Assembly: GCF_001043005.1 (NCBI RefSeq)
Contig: NZ_JYKZ01000001.1
Location: 372,001 to 436,000, forward strand
Source: Pseudomonas psychrophila
Lineage (GTDB): Bacteria; Pseudomonadota; Gammaproteobacteria; Pseudomonadales; Pseudomonadaceae
Direction of reading: 5' to 3'
Length of the DNA stretch: 64,000 nucleotides
In this document: positions 1-8,055 of the stretch, piece after piece
How positions within the stretch are numbered: the stretch's first letter is position 1
Layout: each line of letters begins with the position of its first letter
Made by a program: the position numbers and the translations under genes
Notes under the pieces: generated by a model
Databases searched by the model: none
Told to the model about the DNA's origin: nothing
Seen by the model: only the letters and a program-made list of their open reading frames with translations

Positions 1-270
1 GTCGCGAACATGGTCGGGGGTTATCTCATAGGGCTGACCATCGCCTTCTTGGCTGCATCGCCTTCGCTCAGCCCTGAATGGCGCCTCCTGATCATCACCG
101 GATTTTGTGGTGGTCTTACCACTTTTTCTACATTTTCAGCCGAAACAGTCACCTTGATTCAGGAAGGAAAACTGCTCTGGGCGCTTGGCTCAATTTCGTT
201 GCACGTGGTTGGTTCGTTGGCGATGACCGCTGCAGGGCTTATTTCATACCAAGTGATTGGTACTCGCTGA
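1..270 (+). CDS. crcB: CrcB/Fluc fluoride exporter, 3' end (partial)
   Basis: The reading frame is open from the first base of the window, so the start lies outside it. The visible 89 residues form the C-terminal two thirds of a CrcB/Fluc protein: an N-x-x-G-G-Y-L-x-G segment, then the hallmark [13 protein letters not shown] motif (the FxSTF residues that line the fluoride pathway), then a last membrane helix. Fluc proteins are small dual-topology inner-membrane channels of about 125 residues that let fluoride leave the cell. A pyrophosphatase gene, whose product is a classical fluoride target, follows 165 bases downstream on the same strand, which supports a shared fluoride-resistance role. 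Any fluoride riboswitch would lie upstream and cannot be seen. Confidence 0.9.
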   Translation, partial: VANMVGGYLIGLTIAFLAASPSLSPEWRLLIITGFCGGLTTFSTFSAETVTLIQEGKLLWALGSISLHVVGSLAMTAAGLISYQVIGTR

Positions 271-435
271 GGAGATAGACATAAAAGGCTTTATGGTCGT
301 TTTCTTTACTCAACAAAACCGTCGCTATCAGGGAATGATGTTAGGCGAATGGATAGTCGATTTGCCAAAAGAAATGAGCCCACTTGGGAGAGATCCGTCC
401 GACGCAACCACTTCTACAACATCGGAGGTATGAAC

Positions 436-966
436 ATGAGCTACGCGGACATTCCTGCTGGTAACGCGATCCCCGATGACTTCTTCACAGTTATTGAGAT
501 CCCTGCAAGCCACTCGCCGATCAAGTACGAGGTCGACAAGCAGAGCAGACAGATCTTCGTTGACCGCTTCCTAAGCACACCGATGTTCTATCCGGCCAAC
601 TACGGGTTCATTCCAAATACGTTGAGCGATGACGGAGATCCTCTGGACGTCCTGGTGGTTTGCCCTTATCCCGTCTCACCTGGAGTTGTCATCCGCAGTC
701 GCCCGGTGGGTGTGATGTACATGACTGACGAAGCCGGAGCGGATGCCAAGGTGATCGCTGTGCCTCATGAAAAACTCAGCTCGATGTACAACGACGTAAA
801 GGAGTGCTCAGACCTCCCTGCGCTACTCCTCGCACAGATCCAGCACTTCTTTGAAAACTACAAAGCATTGGAGCCGGGTAAGTGGGTGAAGATGGGGCGT
901 TGGGGGAGCGCGGATGAGGCGCGGGAAGAGATTCGCAAGTCGGTAGCTGCGTATATACCCAAGTAG
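436..966 (+). CDS. ppa: Soluble inorganic pyrophosphatase (family I)
   Basis: Hydrolyses pyrophosphate to phosphate in the cytoplasm, pulling biosynthetic reactions forward. The 176-residue protein has the family length and the signature segments: [20 protein letters not shown] near the N-terminus, then [10 protein letters not shown], the metal-binding Asp cluster, and a C-terminal KWVKMGRWG segment. An ATG also lies at 430 and the frame is open back to 349, but the GGAGG at 424-428 is correctly spaced only for the ATG at 436 (MSYADIP). Pseudomonads have a core ppa elsewhere, so this copy beside crcB on a decayed island is probably a second enzyme. Because Mg-dependent pyrophosphatases are inhibited by fluoride, an extra copy next to a fluoride exporter fits a fluoride-tolerance cassette; that role is inference. 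Confidence 0.93.
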   Translation: MSYADIPAGNAIPDDFFTVIEIPASHSPIKYEVDKQSRQIFVDRFLSTPMFYPANYGFIPNTLSDDGDPLDVLVVCPYPVSPGVVIRSRPVGVMYMTDEAGADAKVIAVPHEKLSSMYNDVKECSDLPALLLAQIQHFFENYKALEPGKWVKMGRWGSADEAREEIRKSVAAYIPK

Positions 967-1183
967 GTTTCACTCCAAATTGAAAGCATCAGCCGGGAGT
1001 CAGAACTGAGGGGCAAGTGATTTGCCTCTCAGTCGCTCGAGACATCAAATGTCGAGGGAACCACACGCATAGAAAAGTGGATAGCTTATGCTGCGCATGA
1101 CTCAACTAAATCAAAGTCATTCCAGAATATCGGCCTTTGATAACCCACTTATGGGGTCGCACTATCATGCATTTGACGATCTC

Positions 1184-1618
1184 CTATTTGACTAAGGTGA
1201 TTGGTATATCTGAGAGCTGAATCACCTTTGCCGCGACAGAGCCCATAAAAATCCCTGCAAGAAAGCCGTTGCCATGTGAGCCTAGGATGATGTTGTTACT
1301 TCCTAAAGAGTGTGAGCACGCCACGATTTGGCTTGCTGCATCGCCTTGTAAGGTGTGAAGTGTAAATGCAACCCCTTCCTGCTTCAGAAGTACCCCAGCT
1401 TTTTGTGAGCTCTCAGCACTTTTATCACCGTAGTAACGATCAATCTCATCCGCTCTCATGTCGTGTGCAATTCGAGTTGGTAACAGTGGCTGTACATTCA
1501 CCAGATGCACCTCAACACTGCCGCCCAGTAACCCGCCATCTTGGATTAGCCCAACAAGGTAACGCACTGCGCGCTCCGAGTGCTCGGAACCATCGACAGC
1601 TACAAGTACTTTATGCAT
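1184..1618 (-). CDS. Universal stress protein (UspA family)
   Basis: A single-domain Usp protein of 144 residues. The N-terminus reads MHKVLVAVDGSEHSERAV, the usual beta1-Asp start. Near the C-terminus GSHGNGFLAGIFMGSVA gives the G-x2-G-x9-G-S pattern of the ATP-binding Usp class. These cytoplasmic proteins bind nucleotides and help cells survive stress; the exact reaction is not known. It lies 67 bases downstream of the broken P-type ATPase on the same strand and converges on the crcB-ppa pair. Usp genes sit beside crcB, ppa and cation ATPases in some fluoride-tolerance islands (recalled, not searched). The gene looks intact. Confidence 0.9.
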   Translation of the reverse strand: MHKVLVAVDGSEHSERAVRYLVGLIQDGGLLGGSVEVHLVNVQPLLPTRIAHDMRADEIDRYYGDKSAESSQKAGVLLKQEGVAFTLHTLQGDAASQIVACSHSLGSNNIILGSHGNGFLAGIFMGSVAAKVIQLSDIPITLVK

Positions 1619-1685
1619 TTTCTAAATTCTCTTTCAGTGGCCTGAAGATGCTCGTCGTTAGGGGATTGCCAGCTTGCAATCAGTT

Positions 1686-3000
1686 CTACTCGGACAAACA
1701 GACTCGAGTCTGCTTCTCAATCACAATGACCATAAAAAATGCAACCCCAACTCCTATTACCAGTAGGCCATCAAGGAAAGGGATCGCTTCAGTAGCAAAC
1801 ACCTTCTGCAACGACGGAGTATAGGTGATGGCGAACTGAGCTACCATTACCACCGCGACGGTCACCCACACGACCTTAGTGCCGCAAATGTCCTTCCATG
1901 TAAGCGATGTGCTGTAGAGATTACGAATGAAAAACAGATGGAATATTTCCATCACCACTAAAGTGTTGACCGCGAGGGTTCGAGCCAACTCTATCGAGTA
2001 TCCTCGATCGATCGCATACGAAAAAATACCGTAAACTCCGCATAGTAACAAAAAAGAAACAAGTACCATGTGGCACACCAATGCACCATTTATCAGAGGC
2101 TTATGGCGTGAATGGGGCGGCCTACGCATTGTGTTTTCCTCGGTGGGCTCGAATGCCAGTGCGATGCCGAGATTCACTGTGGTTATCAAATTAATCCACA
2201 GAATCTGAATTGCCGTCACTGGAAGTGTAAGAACGAGTAACAAGGCTACTATTATAGTAATTGTCTCCCCAGCATTGGTAGGCAACGTCCAGCTCAGTAC
2301 TTTCTTAATGTTGTCGTAGACTGTCCGTCCTTCGCGCACTGCAGCTACGATGGACGCGAAGTTGTCATCGGCCAGCACCAGGTCAGCTGCTTCCTTCGCG
2401 GCTTTACTGCCTTTTCCACCCATGGCAATACCTGCATCGGCTCGCTTTAGCGCTGGTGCATCGTTAACGCCATCACCGGTCATTGCCACTGTCATGCCAT
2501 TTGATCGCTGCAGTATAACCAATCTAAGCTTATATTCAGGGCTAGTACGAGCAAAGATATTGACATCCTTTACCACCTCCTTAAGGACTGCATCACTCGT
2601 GGAGTCAAGGTCTCCACCAGTCAGCACCTGGTCGGGATTTTGCAAGCCAATCTGACGACCGATAGCAGCGGCGGTACCGCCATGATCACCAGTAATCATT
2701 TCTACGACAATGCCCGCAGCTACACATTGTTGAATGGCTTTGCTCGTCTCGGATCTAGGTGAGTCAATCAGTCCGACCGTACCCAATAAGGTTAGCTCTC
2801 CTTGCACATCACTCAACCCCACACCGTGTGCTCGTGCGGAACGGATCTAGCGGCAAACGCTAATAGACGCTGCCCTTTTGCGGCGATGGTGTTTGCCTGT
2901 TCGTACCAGAAGTCCGCGTTAAGGGGCTCAGTCACGCCATCGGTTACGAACTGCCGCGTGCTCATGGCCAGTATTTGCTCACGATATTGCCAGCACGATA
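1686..3000 (-). pseudogene. Cation-transporting P-type ATPase, C-terminal remnant with frameshift
   Basis: The C-terminal half of a P2-type (Ca2+/Na+-like) ATPase. Visible are the end of the nucleotide-binding domain, the hinge motif TGDGVNDAPALKRADAGIAM, and the C-terminal membrane helices with the VLSWTLPTNAGE and ILWINLITT segments. The DKTG phosphorylation motif and everything before it are missing. The homologous frame breaks near 2815-2822: upstream coding (to about 3000, ending in ..HEHTVWG) runs into a TGA, while LSDVQGELTLLG continues in another frame, consistent with a single-base indel in a G run. Upstream of about 3000 the sequence switches to an unrelated nuclease-like fragment. 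The gene cannot make a working pump. A GTG at 2822 could start a 378-residue fragment, but this is probably not functional. Confidence 0.85.
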
Positions 3001-3287
3001 GTGGACGCCCCCATCCTAATGCCTCTATCAGCGGTGTGTTCGAGGGCGCGTTTAAAGGTAGACGATGGAGGTGGGGAGGAACGTCGATAGAATTTGGTTT
3101 CAACCATTGTCAACGTATCTCGCCGACCAAAGACAATGTCAGGCTCTAGGCCCAATATCTCTTCCGGTTCCTCTAGGACGTTAAGTTCCCCCAAACGCCT
3201 TAGGAGATCTGCAAGCAGAGATGTGAAAGCATACGCTGCTCGAATATAGGCTCCGCCACGGTGTTTGCTGTTCATGAACACTTCCAT
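2979..3287 (-). pseudogene. Nuclease-like fragment (possible PD-(D/E)XK fold) truncated at an ATPase junction
   Basis: An open frame of 102 residues whose C-terminal end runs into the ATPase remnant in a different frame. The segment LEPDIVFGRRDTLTMVETKF has the spacing of a PD-(D/E)XK catalytic core (Asp in PD, then E-x-K about 13 residues on), with a preceding helical region. That suggests the N-terminal half of a restriction-like or DNA-repair nuclease; I do not recognise a specific family. It ends at a TGA near 2979 just past the join, so the rest of the domain is lost. The start is either 3287 or the ATG at 3275, which has GGAAG upstream. Function is not assignable and the fragment is almost surely inactive. 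Confidence 0.45.
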
Positions 3288-3345
3288 TGCAAACGCAATC
3301 GCTAATGTAGGTTTGGCCTGGATGTTACTGACGCCGTAGCAACGA

Positions 3346-3882
3346 GTGCAAGGCGAGGAACCCAGAAGCGTTCAACATGGGCAACCTGCCTTTATTCCGC
3401 TGACATTACCGTCGCCGAAGTCACGACCAGATATCACCGCTGCGACTATTTTCCTCGAAATCCCGCACCCTCGCGACACAGTCAAAGTTAACTGGCCGAC
3501 CGAAAACGCGGCTGCCTGTGCGACGTTTCTGCGAGACCTGTTGCAATGATCCCCGACTCTATCTGGCTCGCCACCGAGCCTATCAGCAGACCCTTGGCTT
3601 AGAGCCAAGTGCTGGACGACGCTGTCGCGCTACATAGATGACGGGGCCATACTCATAGACAATAATTGGGCCGAGATCCAGATTCGACCGTGAGCCTTGG
3701 GTCTCAAAAACTAGCTCTTCGCAGGTTGACTACGCAGCGGCAAACGGGCGGCGGTGATCATGAGCCTGATCAAGTCGGCGCGACTCAAAGGGCATGATCC
3801 GTATGCTTATTTGAAGGACGTACTCACTCGCCGGTCTACGCAGTGGGTCAGTGAAATTATGGAACTGCTACCTCGTCGAGGT
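3346..3882 (+). pseudogene. IS66-family relic: tnpA end, tnpB start and tnpC end
   Basis: Three pieces of an IS66 transposition operon remain. Bases 3346-3549 encode the C-terminal part of a TnpA-like accessory protein (the segment with VNWPTENAAACATFLRDLL). Its TGA overlaps an ATG at 3546 that starts TnpB (MIPDSIWLATEPIS), the standard ATGA coupling. After about 14 codons the sequence jumps into the C-terminus of TnpC: the segment RYIDDGAILIDNNWAE, then a GKRAA segment and GHDPYAYLKDVLTR, interrupted by several in-frame stops. Most of tnpB and tnpC is therefore deleted. The relic lies between the nuclease/ATPase hybrid and the OsmC gene. No inverted repeats were identified. Confidence 0.75.
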
Positions 3883-3941
3883 GCTTACTCAATAAGTCCG
3901 TTTTTTAATGTACTTTTCGAGAACTTTCCCAGGAGGGATCA

Positions 3942-4424
3942 ATGGTAGATAAAGCGCACGAGTACGAAGTCTAGGTAACTTGGGCCGGCAACAACGGGAC
4001 AGGAACGTCATCTTATCGAGGTTACAGCCGGGCGCACTTAATCGCAGCTAACGGCAAAATACCAATTGAGGGGTCGTCCGACCCCAGTTTTCGAGGAGAC
4101 CCTACGCGCTGGAATCCCGAGGAATTGCTATTGGCATCCTTATCTGCGTGCCACAAGCTTTGGTACCTTGGCATTTGCGCTGAAGCCGGGATCGTTGTGG
4201 TGGCCTACGAGGACAACGCTCAAGGGACAATGGTCGAGGAGAGCAACGGCGCTGGTCAGTTCACCTCAGTTATTTTGAGGCCGAAAGTGATCCTGGCACC
4301 GGGGTCTGAGATCGCTAAGGCTCAGACGCTGCACAAAATAGCTCACGAAAAATGCTTCATTGCTCGTTCGGTAAACTTTCCAGTAAGCCACGCACCCGAA
4401 ATATCGATAAGCCCAACCACCTAG
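3942..4424 (+). pseudogene. OsmC-family protein gene with an in-frame amber codon
   Basis: One frame of 161 codons from the ATG at 3942 matches an OsmC/Ohr-like protein of normal length. Recognisable parts are the N-terminal MVDKAHEYEV, the TWAGNNGTGTSSYRGY segment, DPTRWNPEELLLASLSACHK with the first redox Cys, and HKIAHEKCFIARSVNFPV with the second. OsmC proteins reduce organic hydroperoxides with two Cys. Codon 11 (3972-3974) is TAG where relatives have a coding residue. AGGAGGG at 3931-3937 is an excellent ribosome site for the ATG at 3942. Without suppression, only a shorter product from an internal start such as the ATG at 4125 could be made, lacking the N-terminal strands. The rest of the frame is undamaged, so the nonsense change looks recent, or could be a sequencing error. 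Confidence 0.8.
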
Positions 4425-4531
4425 TTAATCAGAGATGGTGTCCGCATAGTCGGGCACCATCTCAAAGTCTACGTAAATGCTTAGATGAAATTGCCGGAAG
4501 CTTACAACTCGGATTCTTAGCTCTACACTGC

Positions 4532-4561
4532 AAAAAAGGGCCCTTAAGGGGCCCTTTTTCA
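4532..4561. terminator. Bidirectional rho-independent terminator
   Basis: An A-run, a perfect GGGCCC(C)TTAAGGGGCCC-type stem and a T-run lie between the rightward osmC relic and the leftward mvaT-like gene. The symmetry would terminate transcription from both sides. Confidence 0.85.
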
Positions 4562-4573
4562 CTCAAACCTGAA

Positions 4574-4939
4574 TCACTTGGCTAGCCAAGACTCGACGGT
4601 GTCCGAACCATATTCAGCTTTCCATTCCTTCAAGCCTTTGTGATTCCCACCTTTGGTTTCGATGACCTCGCCAGTGTGCGGGTTTTTGTAGACCTTAACC
4701 TGACGAGTCTTACGAGTCCCTGGTTTGGATTCGACCACTGGAGCGCTGCGGCCAGCCTGAGGATCCAATAAGTTGATTACGTTAGACAGGCTATAACCGT
4801 ACTCAGCAAGAAGAGCGCGCAGCTTCTTTTCGAACTCTATTTCCTTTTTGAGGCCAGCATCCCCTTTCAGGGCTTCTAGGGCTTGTAGTTGCTCGGCTAG
4901 GTGTTTTTCGAGCTGGCGGAATTCAGCGAGCTTGGACAT
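4574..4939 (-). CDS. MvaT/MvaU-family H-NS-like xenogeneic silencer
   Basis: A nucleoid protein of 121 residues, the usual MvaT length. It begins MSKLAEFRQLEKHLAEQL, a coiled-coil oligomerisation segment through about residue 60. A basic linker (KPGTRKTRQVKVYKNP) and the C-terminal DNA-binding segment with TGEVIETKGGNHKGLKEWK follow. The start at 4939 has GGAGA a few bases upstream; the longer frame to 5020 lacks support. MvaT-type proteins bind AT-rich DNA and silence acquired genes; pseudomonads have core copies plus plasmid or island copies such as Pmr. This copy sits on an island next to mobile elements, so it is probably an island-borne member that interlocks with the host silencers (inference). 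A strong bidirectional terminator follows it. Confidence 0.9.
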   Translation of the reverse strand: MSKLAEFRQLEKHLAEQLQALEALKGDAGLKKEIEFEKKLRALLAEYGYSLSNVINLLDPQAGRSAPVVESKPGTRKTRQVKVYKNPHTGEVIETKGGNHKGLKEWKAEYGSDTVESWLAK

Positions 4940-5257
4940 GTTTAGTCTCTCCGTAGTTAGTCCACTAACAATACACCAAACTCTGGAATTAGCCGCAAAT
5001 CGTTTAGGTATCAGGTTCATGAGGAGCGATAACGAAGACCCGCACTGAGGAGTCTAGATTAGGAATCTCTAATTTATTGTTTCCTGTCAAAAGCGAAGTA
5101 TTGAGGTCAACCTCTTTGAGGTATGGATTTGCCTACTAAATCTGGGCGATTAAACTTGGTATATACGAAACACTGCTCTAACAGCCAGCGAACGCTGAAT
5201 CGCCCCTAGTTTCGTAGACATCTCCAAGCCTTAAAATGAGGCCCATTAGGAGGTGCC

Positions 5258-5536
5258 ATGAGCAACCATCGATATCCCGAAGAATTCAAGATCCAGGCGG
5301 TCAACCAAGTGACCGAAAAGCAGCTTCCTGTCTCGGAGGTGGCTGCGCGATTGGGTGTGTCCGTGCACAGCCTGTATGCTTGGATTAAGCGCTACACCAA
5401 GCCTCAGGAGCAACGCGTTCAAGAGGACGATCAGAGTGCCGAGCTTCGTCGTCTGCGTGCTGAGCTAAAGCGAGTGACGGAGGAGCGAGACATCTTAAAA
5501 AAGGCCGCCGCGTACTTTGCCAAGGAGTGCGGCTGA
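5258..5536 (+). CDS. IS3-family transposase OrfA
   Basis: A protein of 92 residues with an N-terminal helix-turn-helix (EEFKIQAVNQV, then VSEVAARLGVSVHSLYAWIK) that binds the IS ends, and a C-terminal leucine-zipper-like stretch (AELRRLRAELKRVTEERDIL). A run of six A at 5497-5502 near its end is the typical slippery site for programmed -1 frameshifting into OrfB, giving the active OrfAB transposase. GGAGG occurs just before the ATG. The gene appears intact. Confidence 0.92.
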   Translation: MSNHRYPEEFKIQAVNQVTEKQLPVSEVAARLGVSVHSLYAWIKRYTKPQEQRVQEDDQSAELRRLRAELKRVTEERDILKKAAAYFAKECG

Positions 5537-6408
5537 AGTGCGCCTTTATTAAGCAGCTTGCCGGTGATTACTCCATTCGACGGCTTTGCCTGTCGCTGAG
5601 GGTTCATCCCAGCGGCTATTACGCGTGGCTATCTGAACCAAAATCTGCGCGAGCTAAGGACGATCAACGACTGCTTGGTTTGATCAAGCATTCTTGGCCG
5701 GAAAGCGGTGGTGTTTATGGTTATCGCAAAATTCATGATGACCTGCGCGAGGTTGGCGAAAGCTGCGGCCGCCATAGGGTGGCTAGGTTAATGCGCCTTG
5801 AGGGATTGCGTTCTCAGACTGGGTATCGGCGGCGACCAGGGAAATCTGGCGGCAAACCAGCGGTTGCCTCGCCAAATTTGCTGAAGCGCCAGTTCGATGT
5901 CCGAGAGCCCAACAAAGTCTGGGTCACCGACATCACCTACATTCGAACATATGAAGGCTGGCTGTATTTAGCCGTGGTGCTCGATTTGTTTTCACGCCAG
6001 GTTGTTGGCTGGTCAATGAAGCCACAAATGACCAGAGACTTAGCCATTGATGCGCTGCTGATGGCGGTTTGGAGGCGAAAACCGAAGCAAGAGGTGATGA
6101 TTCACTCTGATCAGGGCAGTCAATACAGCAGTTCTGATTGGCGCAGTTTTTTAAAGGCCAACAACCTGATCGCCAGCATGAGTCGTCGAGGAAACTGCCA
6201 CCACAATGCCGTAGCTGAGAGCTTCTTCCAGCTGCTAAAACGGGAGCGGATCAAGCGGAGAATTTACACCACACGAGAGGATGCTCGTGGTGATGTGTTC
6301 GATTATATCGAGATTTTTTACAACTCGAAGCGTCGTCATGGTTTCAACAATCAGCTGTCACCGGTAGAGTTTGAAAAGCGTTACACAGCGAGCTTGGAGA
6401 GTGTCTAG
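5527..6408 (+). CDS. IS3-family transposase OrfB (DDE integrase domain)
   Basis: A protein of 293 residues, overlapping OrfA by 10 bases in the -1 frame. The N-terminal HTH_21-like segment (YSIRRLCLSLRVHPSGYYAW) is followed by an rve core with the three catalytic acids: Asp in VWVTDITYI, Asp in IHSDQGSQYSS and Glu in HHNAVAESFF, with the conserved downstream Lys/Arg (LLKRERI). The length and all motifs are intact, so the element may still be active when OrfAB is made by frameshifting at the A run upstream. Confidence 0.93.
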   Translation: MRLKCAFIKQLAGDYSIRRLCLSLRVHPSGYYAWLSEPKSARAKDDQRLLGLIKHSWPESGGVYGYRKIHDDLREVGESCGRHRVARLMRLEGLRSQTGYRRRPGKSGGKPAVASPNLLKRQFDVREPNKVWVTDITYIRTYEGWLYLAVVLDLFSRQVVGWSMKPQMTRDLAIDALLMAVWRRKPKQEVMIHSDQGSQYSSSDWRSFLKANNLIASMSRRGNCHHNAVAESFFQLLKRERIKRRIYTTREDARGDVFDYIEIFYNSKRRHGFNNQLSPVEFEKRYTASLESV

Positions 6409-6426
6409 AAAAGCCGGGGCGATTCA

Positions 6427-6615
6427 GACATCTACAAAAGCACTTCCACAAAGACGTTGCTCGAAGCTAGAGGCAGAGCTGAAGGCTACATTAATGGCCT
6501 TGTGGACGCTGGGCATCTGTCGACGAGAGATACCGACCGTGACTACCTAATTTTGAGCATTGTCCAACGTAGGCGTGAATTTTTGCAGAAACTGCTGAAC
6601 AACTTTGGCTATTAA
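6427..6615 (+). pseudogene. C-terminal coding tail cut by the IS3 element
   Basis: Directly after the IS right end, a frame is open for 62 codons to a TAA at 6613-6615. It reads like real protein (KTLLEARGRAEGYINGLVDA, ending RREFLQKLLNNFGY) and has no start of its own near the IS. It is probably the end of a gene truncated by IS insertion or by a deletion beside it. I do not recognise the family. Left of the IS (5128-5195) a short frame beginning MDLPTKSGRLN could be its start, but nothing proves the two belong together. Confidence 0.4.
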
Positions 6616-6787
6616 ACCAAGGTGAGCTATGAATCAATCCGATGGAAAAATGAGTCCCACCGGATAGCGGCAATTTGAAGCGCTCCGCACGTCAAACTCG
6701 GAGCGCGGCTGATCAAAACCGTAATTGCAATTCAGCGCTCATCAACTGCCATACAGTCATATCTCCACTGCGCTAGAGATCAAGTAT

Positions 6788-7156
6788 TCAATCTTCTGAT
6801 TTGAGACGTTCACATGATCGTAGCAACTCAAGAAAACTACGTCGCCCACCGCCGCGTTTGAAGCTACCAACGAGGTAATTCCCCTCCTCCGTCTCCAAAA
6901 GCCAGAAACGTCCTTCTTTCCAAGCCTTTTGAATTTTCGTCGTGCAAATGATTCCGCCATTGGCTGTTAGATACGTCCCGTCTTCCTGAAAGTGATCGAA
7001 GAACACGCCAAGGCACATGTCTTCAATGATCACCGCATCGCTGATATAAGCCGTAATGGCCACGGTGTATTTTCGAAGACTCGCCTGTACAAGACGACTC
7101 AGTTGAAAGTCACTGAGATACTTACTATGAAATTCAATTTCAATGATTTCTGGCAT
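6788..7156 (-). CDS. Hypothetical protein, 122 residues
   Basis: Last gene of a leftward cluster with the DUF6957 gene (49 bases upstream) and two others. The protein is not recognised. It is soluble with no signal peptide: an N-terminal alpha/beta stretch (MPEIIEIEFHSKYLSDFQL), a central region rich in beta strands, and a basic C-terminus (SFKRGGGRRSFLELLRSCER). GGAG stands about 13 bases before the ATG. Close spacing suggests cotranscription with the upstream genes. Base composition is less GC-rich than the core genes, which fits an acquired region. No function is proposed. Confidence 0.6.
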   Translation of the reverse strand: MPEIIEIEFHSKYLSDFQLSRLVQASLRKYTVAITAYISDAVIIEDMCLGVFFDHFQEDGTYLTANGGIICTTKIQKAWKEGRFWLLETEEGNYLVGSFKRGGGRRSFLELLRSCERLKSED

Positions 7157-7205
7157 CCGGCCAAAGCTCCAAAATTACACATTATGTATATGTGCTGACC
7201 GTCGA

Positions 7206-7610
7206 TTATCCGGCTTTCATGGAAAAAGCAGCGCCAATGCTTGCCTCTTTTCTCAGACCTGAACCTAAAAGGAGGTAGACGGTACTCTTGGTTTCAAACA
7301 TGCAGCCTTCAGTGAAAGATTTTCCGAAGTTACTGCGTACCCACATGGCTGACTGGAAACGACCTTTACTGTCTAGGACAATTTCGTGAGCGAAAAGCGT
7401 CATGGGAAGTAGACCAAGACTCGTAAGCTTTTCCCTTTCAACCGGCGTCACGGTGAGGTCGATTAAGATCCACTGTTTCACCACACAGAATGCTTTGCCT
7501 GGGAATGACTTTGCTGCCAAAGAGATTAGGTCTTCTTGAGAGCCCAGCCAGCCAGGCATCTCTTCTCCAGCACCGTAAAGGAGCTGAGAAATTTCATTTA
7601 GAGTCACCAT
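7206..7610 (-). CDS. DUF6957-like protein
   Basis: A protein of 134 residues that I match from memory to the Pseudomonas DUF6957 family: an LLYGAGEEMPGW segment, LISLAAKSFPGKAFCVVKQW, then VRSNFGKSFTEGCMFETKST and a C-terminal VYLLLGSGLRK. The family is of unknown function. The start at 7610 (MVTLNEIS) has GAGGTG upstream; the frame is open to 7679 but that extension overlaps the neighbouring gene. It begins 8 bases after the upstream gene ends, so the two are almost certainly cotranscribed and perhaps translationally coupled. No catalytic motif is visible. Confidence 0.7.
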   Translation of the reverse strand: MVTLNEISQLLYGAGEEMPGWLGSQEDLISLAAKSFPGKAFCVVKQWILIDLTVTPVEREKLTSLGLLPMTLFAHEIVLDSKGRFQSAMWVRSNFGKSFTEGCMFETKSTVYLLLGSGLRKEASIGAAFSMKAG

Positions 7611-7617
7611 GCGCACC

Positions 7618-8010
7618 TCATGTCGTTGAGTGATCGCGAACACTCGTGTAGGTCTGCCCCCCTTCAGTGACGAATTCATAGATCGGTGGTTCTTTGTCAG
7701 AACTTTTCAATCTGATGTCGGAAAGCGGTTCCATCAGACGTTCATGCTGCCGGTTCATCCAAGGCGGCGAGATGAGGTATACCCTGGTGACAGCAAGAAA
7801 TTCTGAATCGCCCGAAGTGAAAATATTTTGAACCGATTCTGCGTCACAGACGAGGCGCGCGCTTGGCCCAGGTACCCCATCGAAGAATCCAATTCCTTCC
7901 ACAAAAAAGGAATATTGATTAGGGGTAAGATCAACGGATTTCCATAAAAGAAGATTTTCATCAGGCATTTTGAATCTGCCTTGTAGCTGACTCTCGTTTG
8001 TTCTGAACAC
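7618..8010 (-). CDS. Hypothetical protein, 130 residues
   Basis: An unrecognised soluble protein. The GTG at 8010 has CAGGAG seven bases upstream; an alternative is the ATG at 7968 (MPDENLLLW). Features include a SFFVEGIGFFDGVPGPSARL segment and a C-terminal KEPPIYEFVTEGGQTYTS. It lies 46 bases downstream of the metallophosphoesterase relic and 8 bases upstream of the DUF6957-like gene, all leftward, so it probably belongs to one transcription unit of island genes with unknown purpose. Confidence 0.6.
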   Translation of the reverse strand: MFRTNESQLQGRFKMPDENLLLWKSVDLTPNQYSFFVEGIGFFDGVPGPSARLVCDAESVQNIFTSGDSEFLAVTRVYLISPPWMNRQHERLMEPLSDIRLKSSDKEPPIYEFVTEGGQTYTSVRDHSTT

Positions 8011-8055
8011 TACATACTCCTGGATAACAGACTCTATTGGGGGCGCCTTTGACTT

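Larger units (their letters stand above)
5196..6426 (+). mobile_element. IS3-family insertion sequence, complete (1231 bp)
   Basis: Two overlapping transposase frames lie between terminal inverted repeats. The left end begins TGAATCGCCCC at 5196; the right end is its inverse, ending GGGGCGATTCA at 6426, with imperfect matching further in (TCGTAGACA against TCTAGACA). Ends are TG...CA as expected. The 3 bases flanking each end (CGC left, GAC right) do not match, so no target duplication is visible; either the element arrived by recombination or one flank was deleted. An open coding tail begins directly to its right. Confidence 0.9.

Noticed and set aside
5490..5540. Frame overlap in the IS3 element as a mutation
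   Set aside because: An A-run with a -1 overlap is the normal programmed frameshift of IS3 elements.
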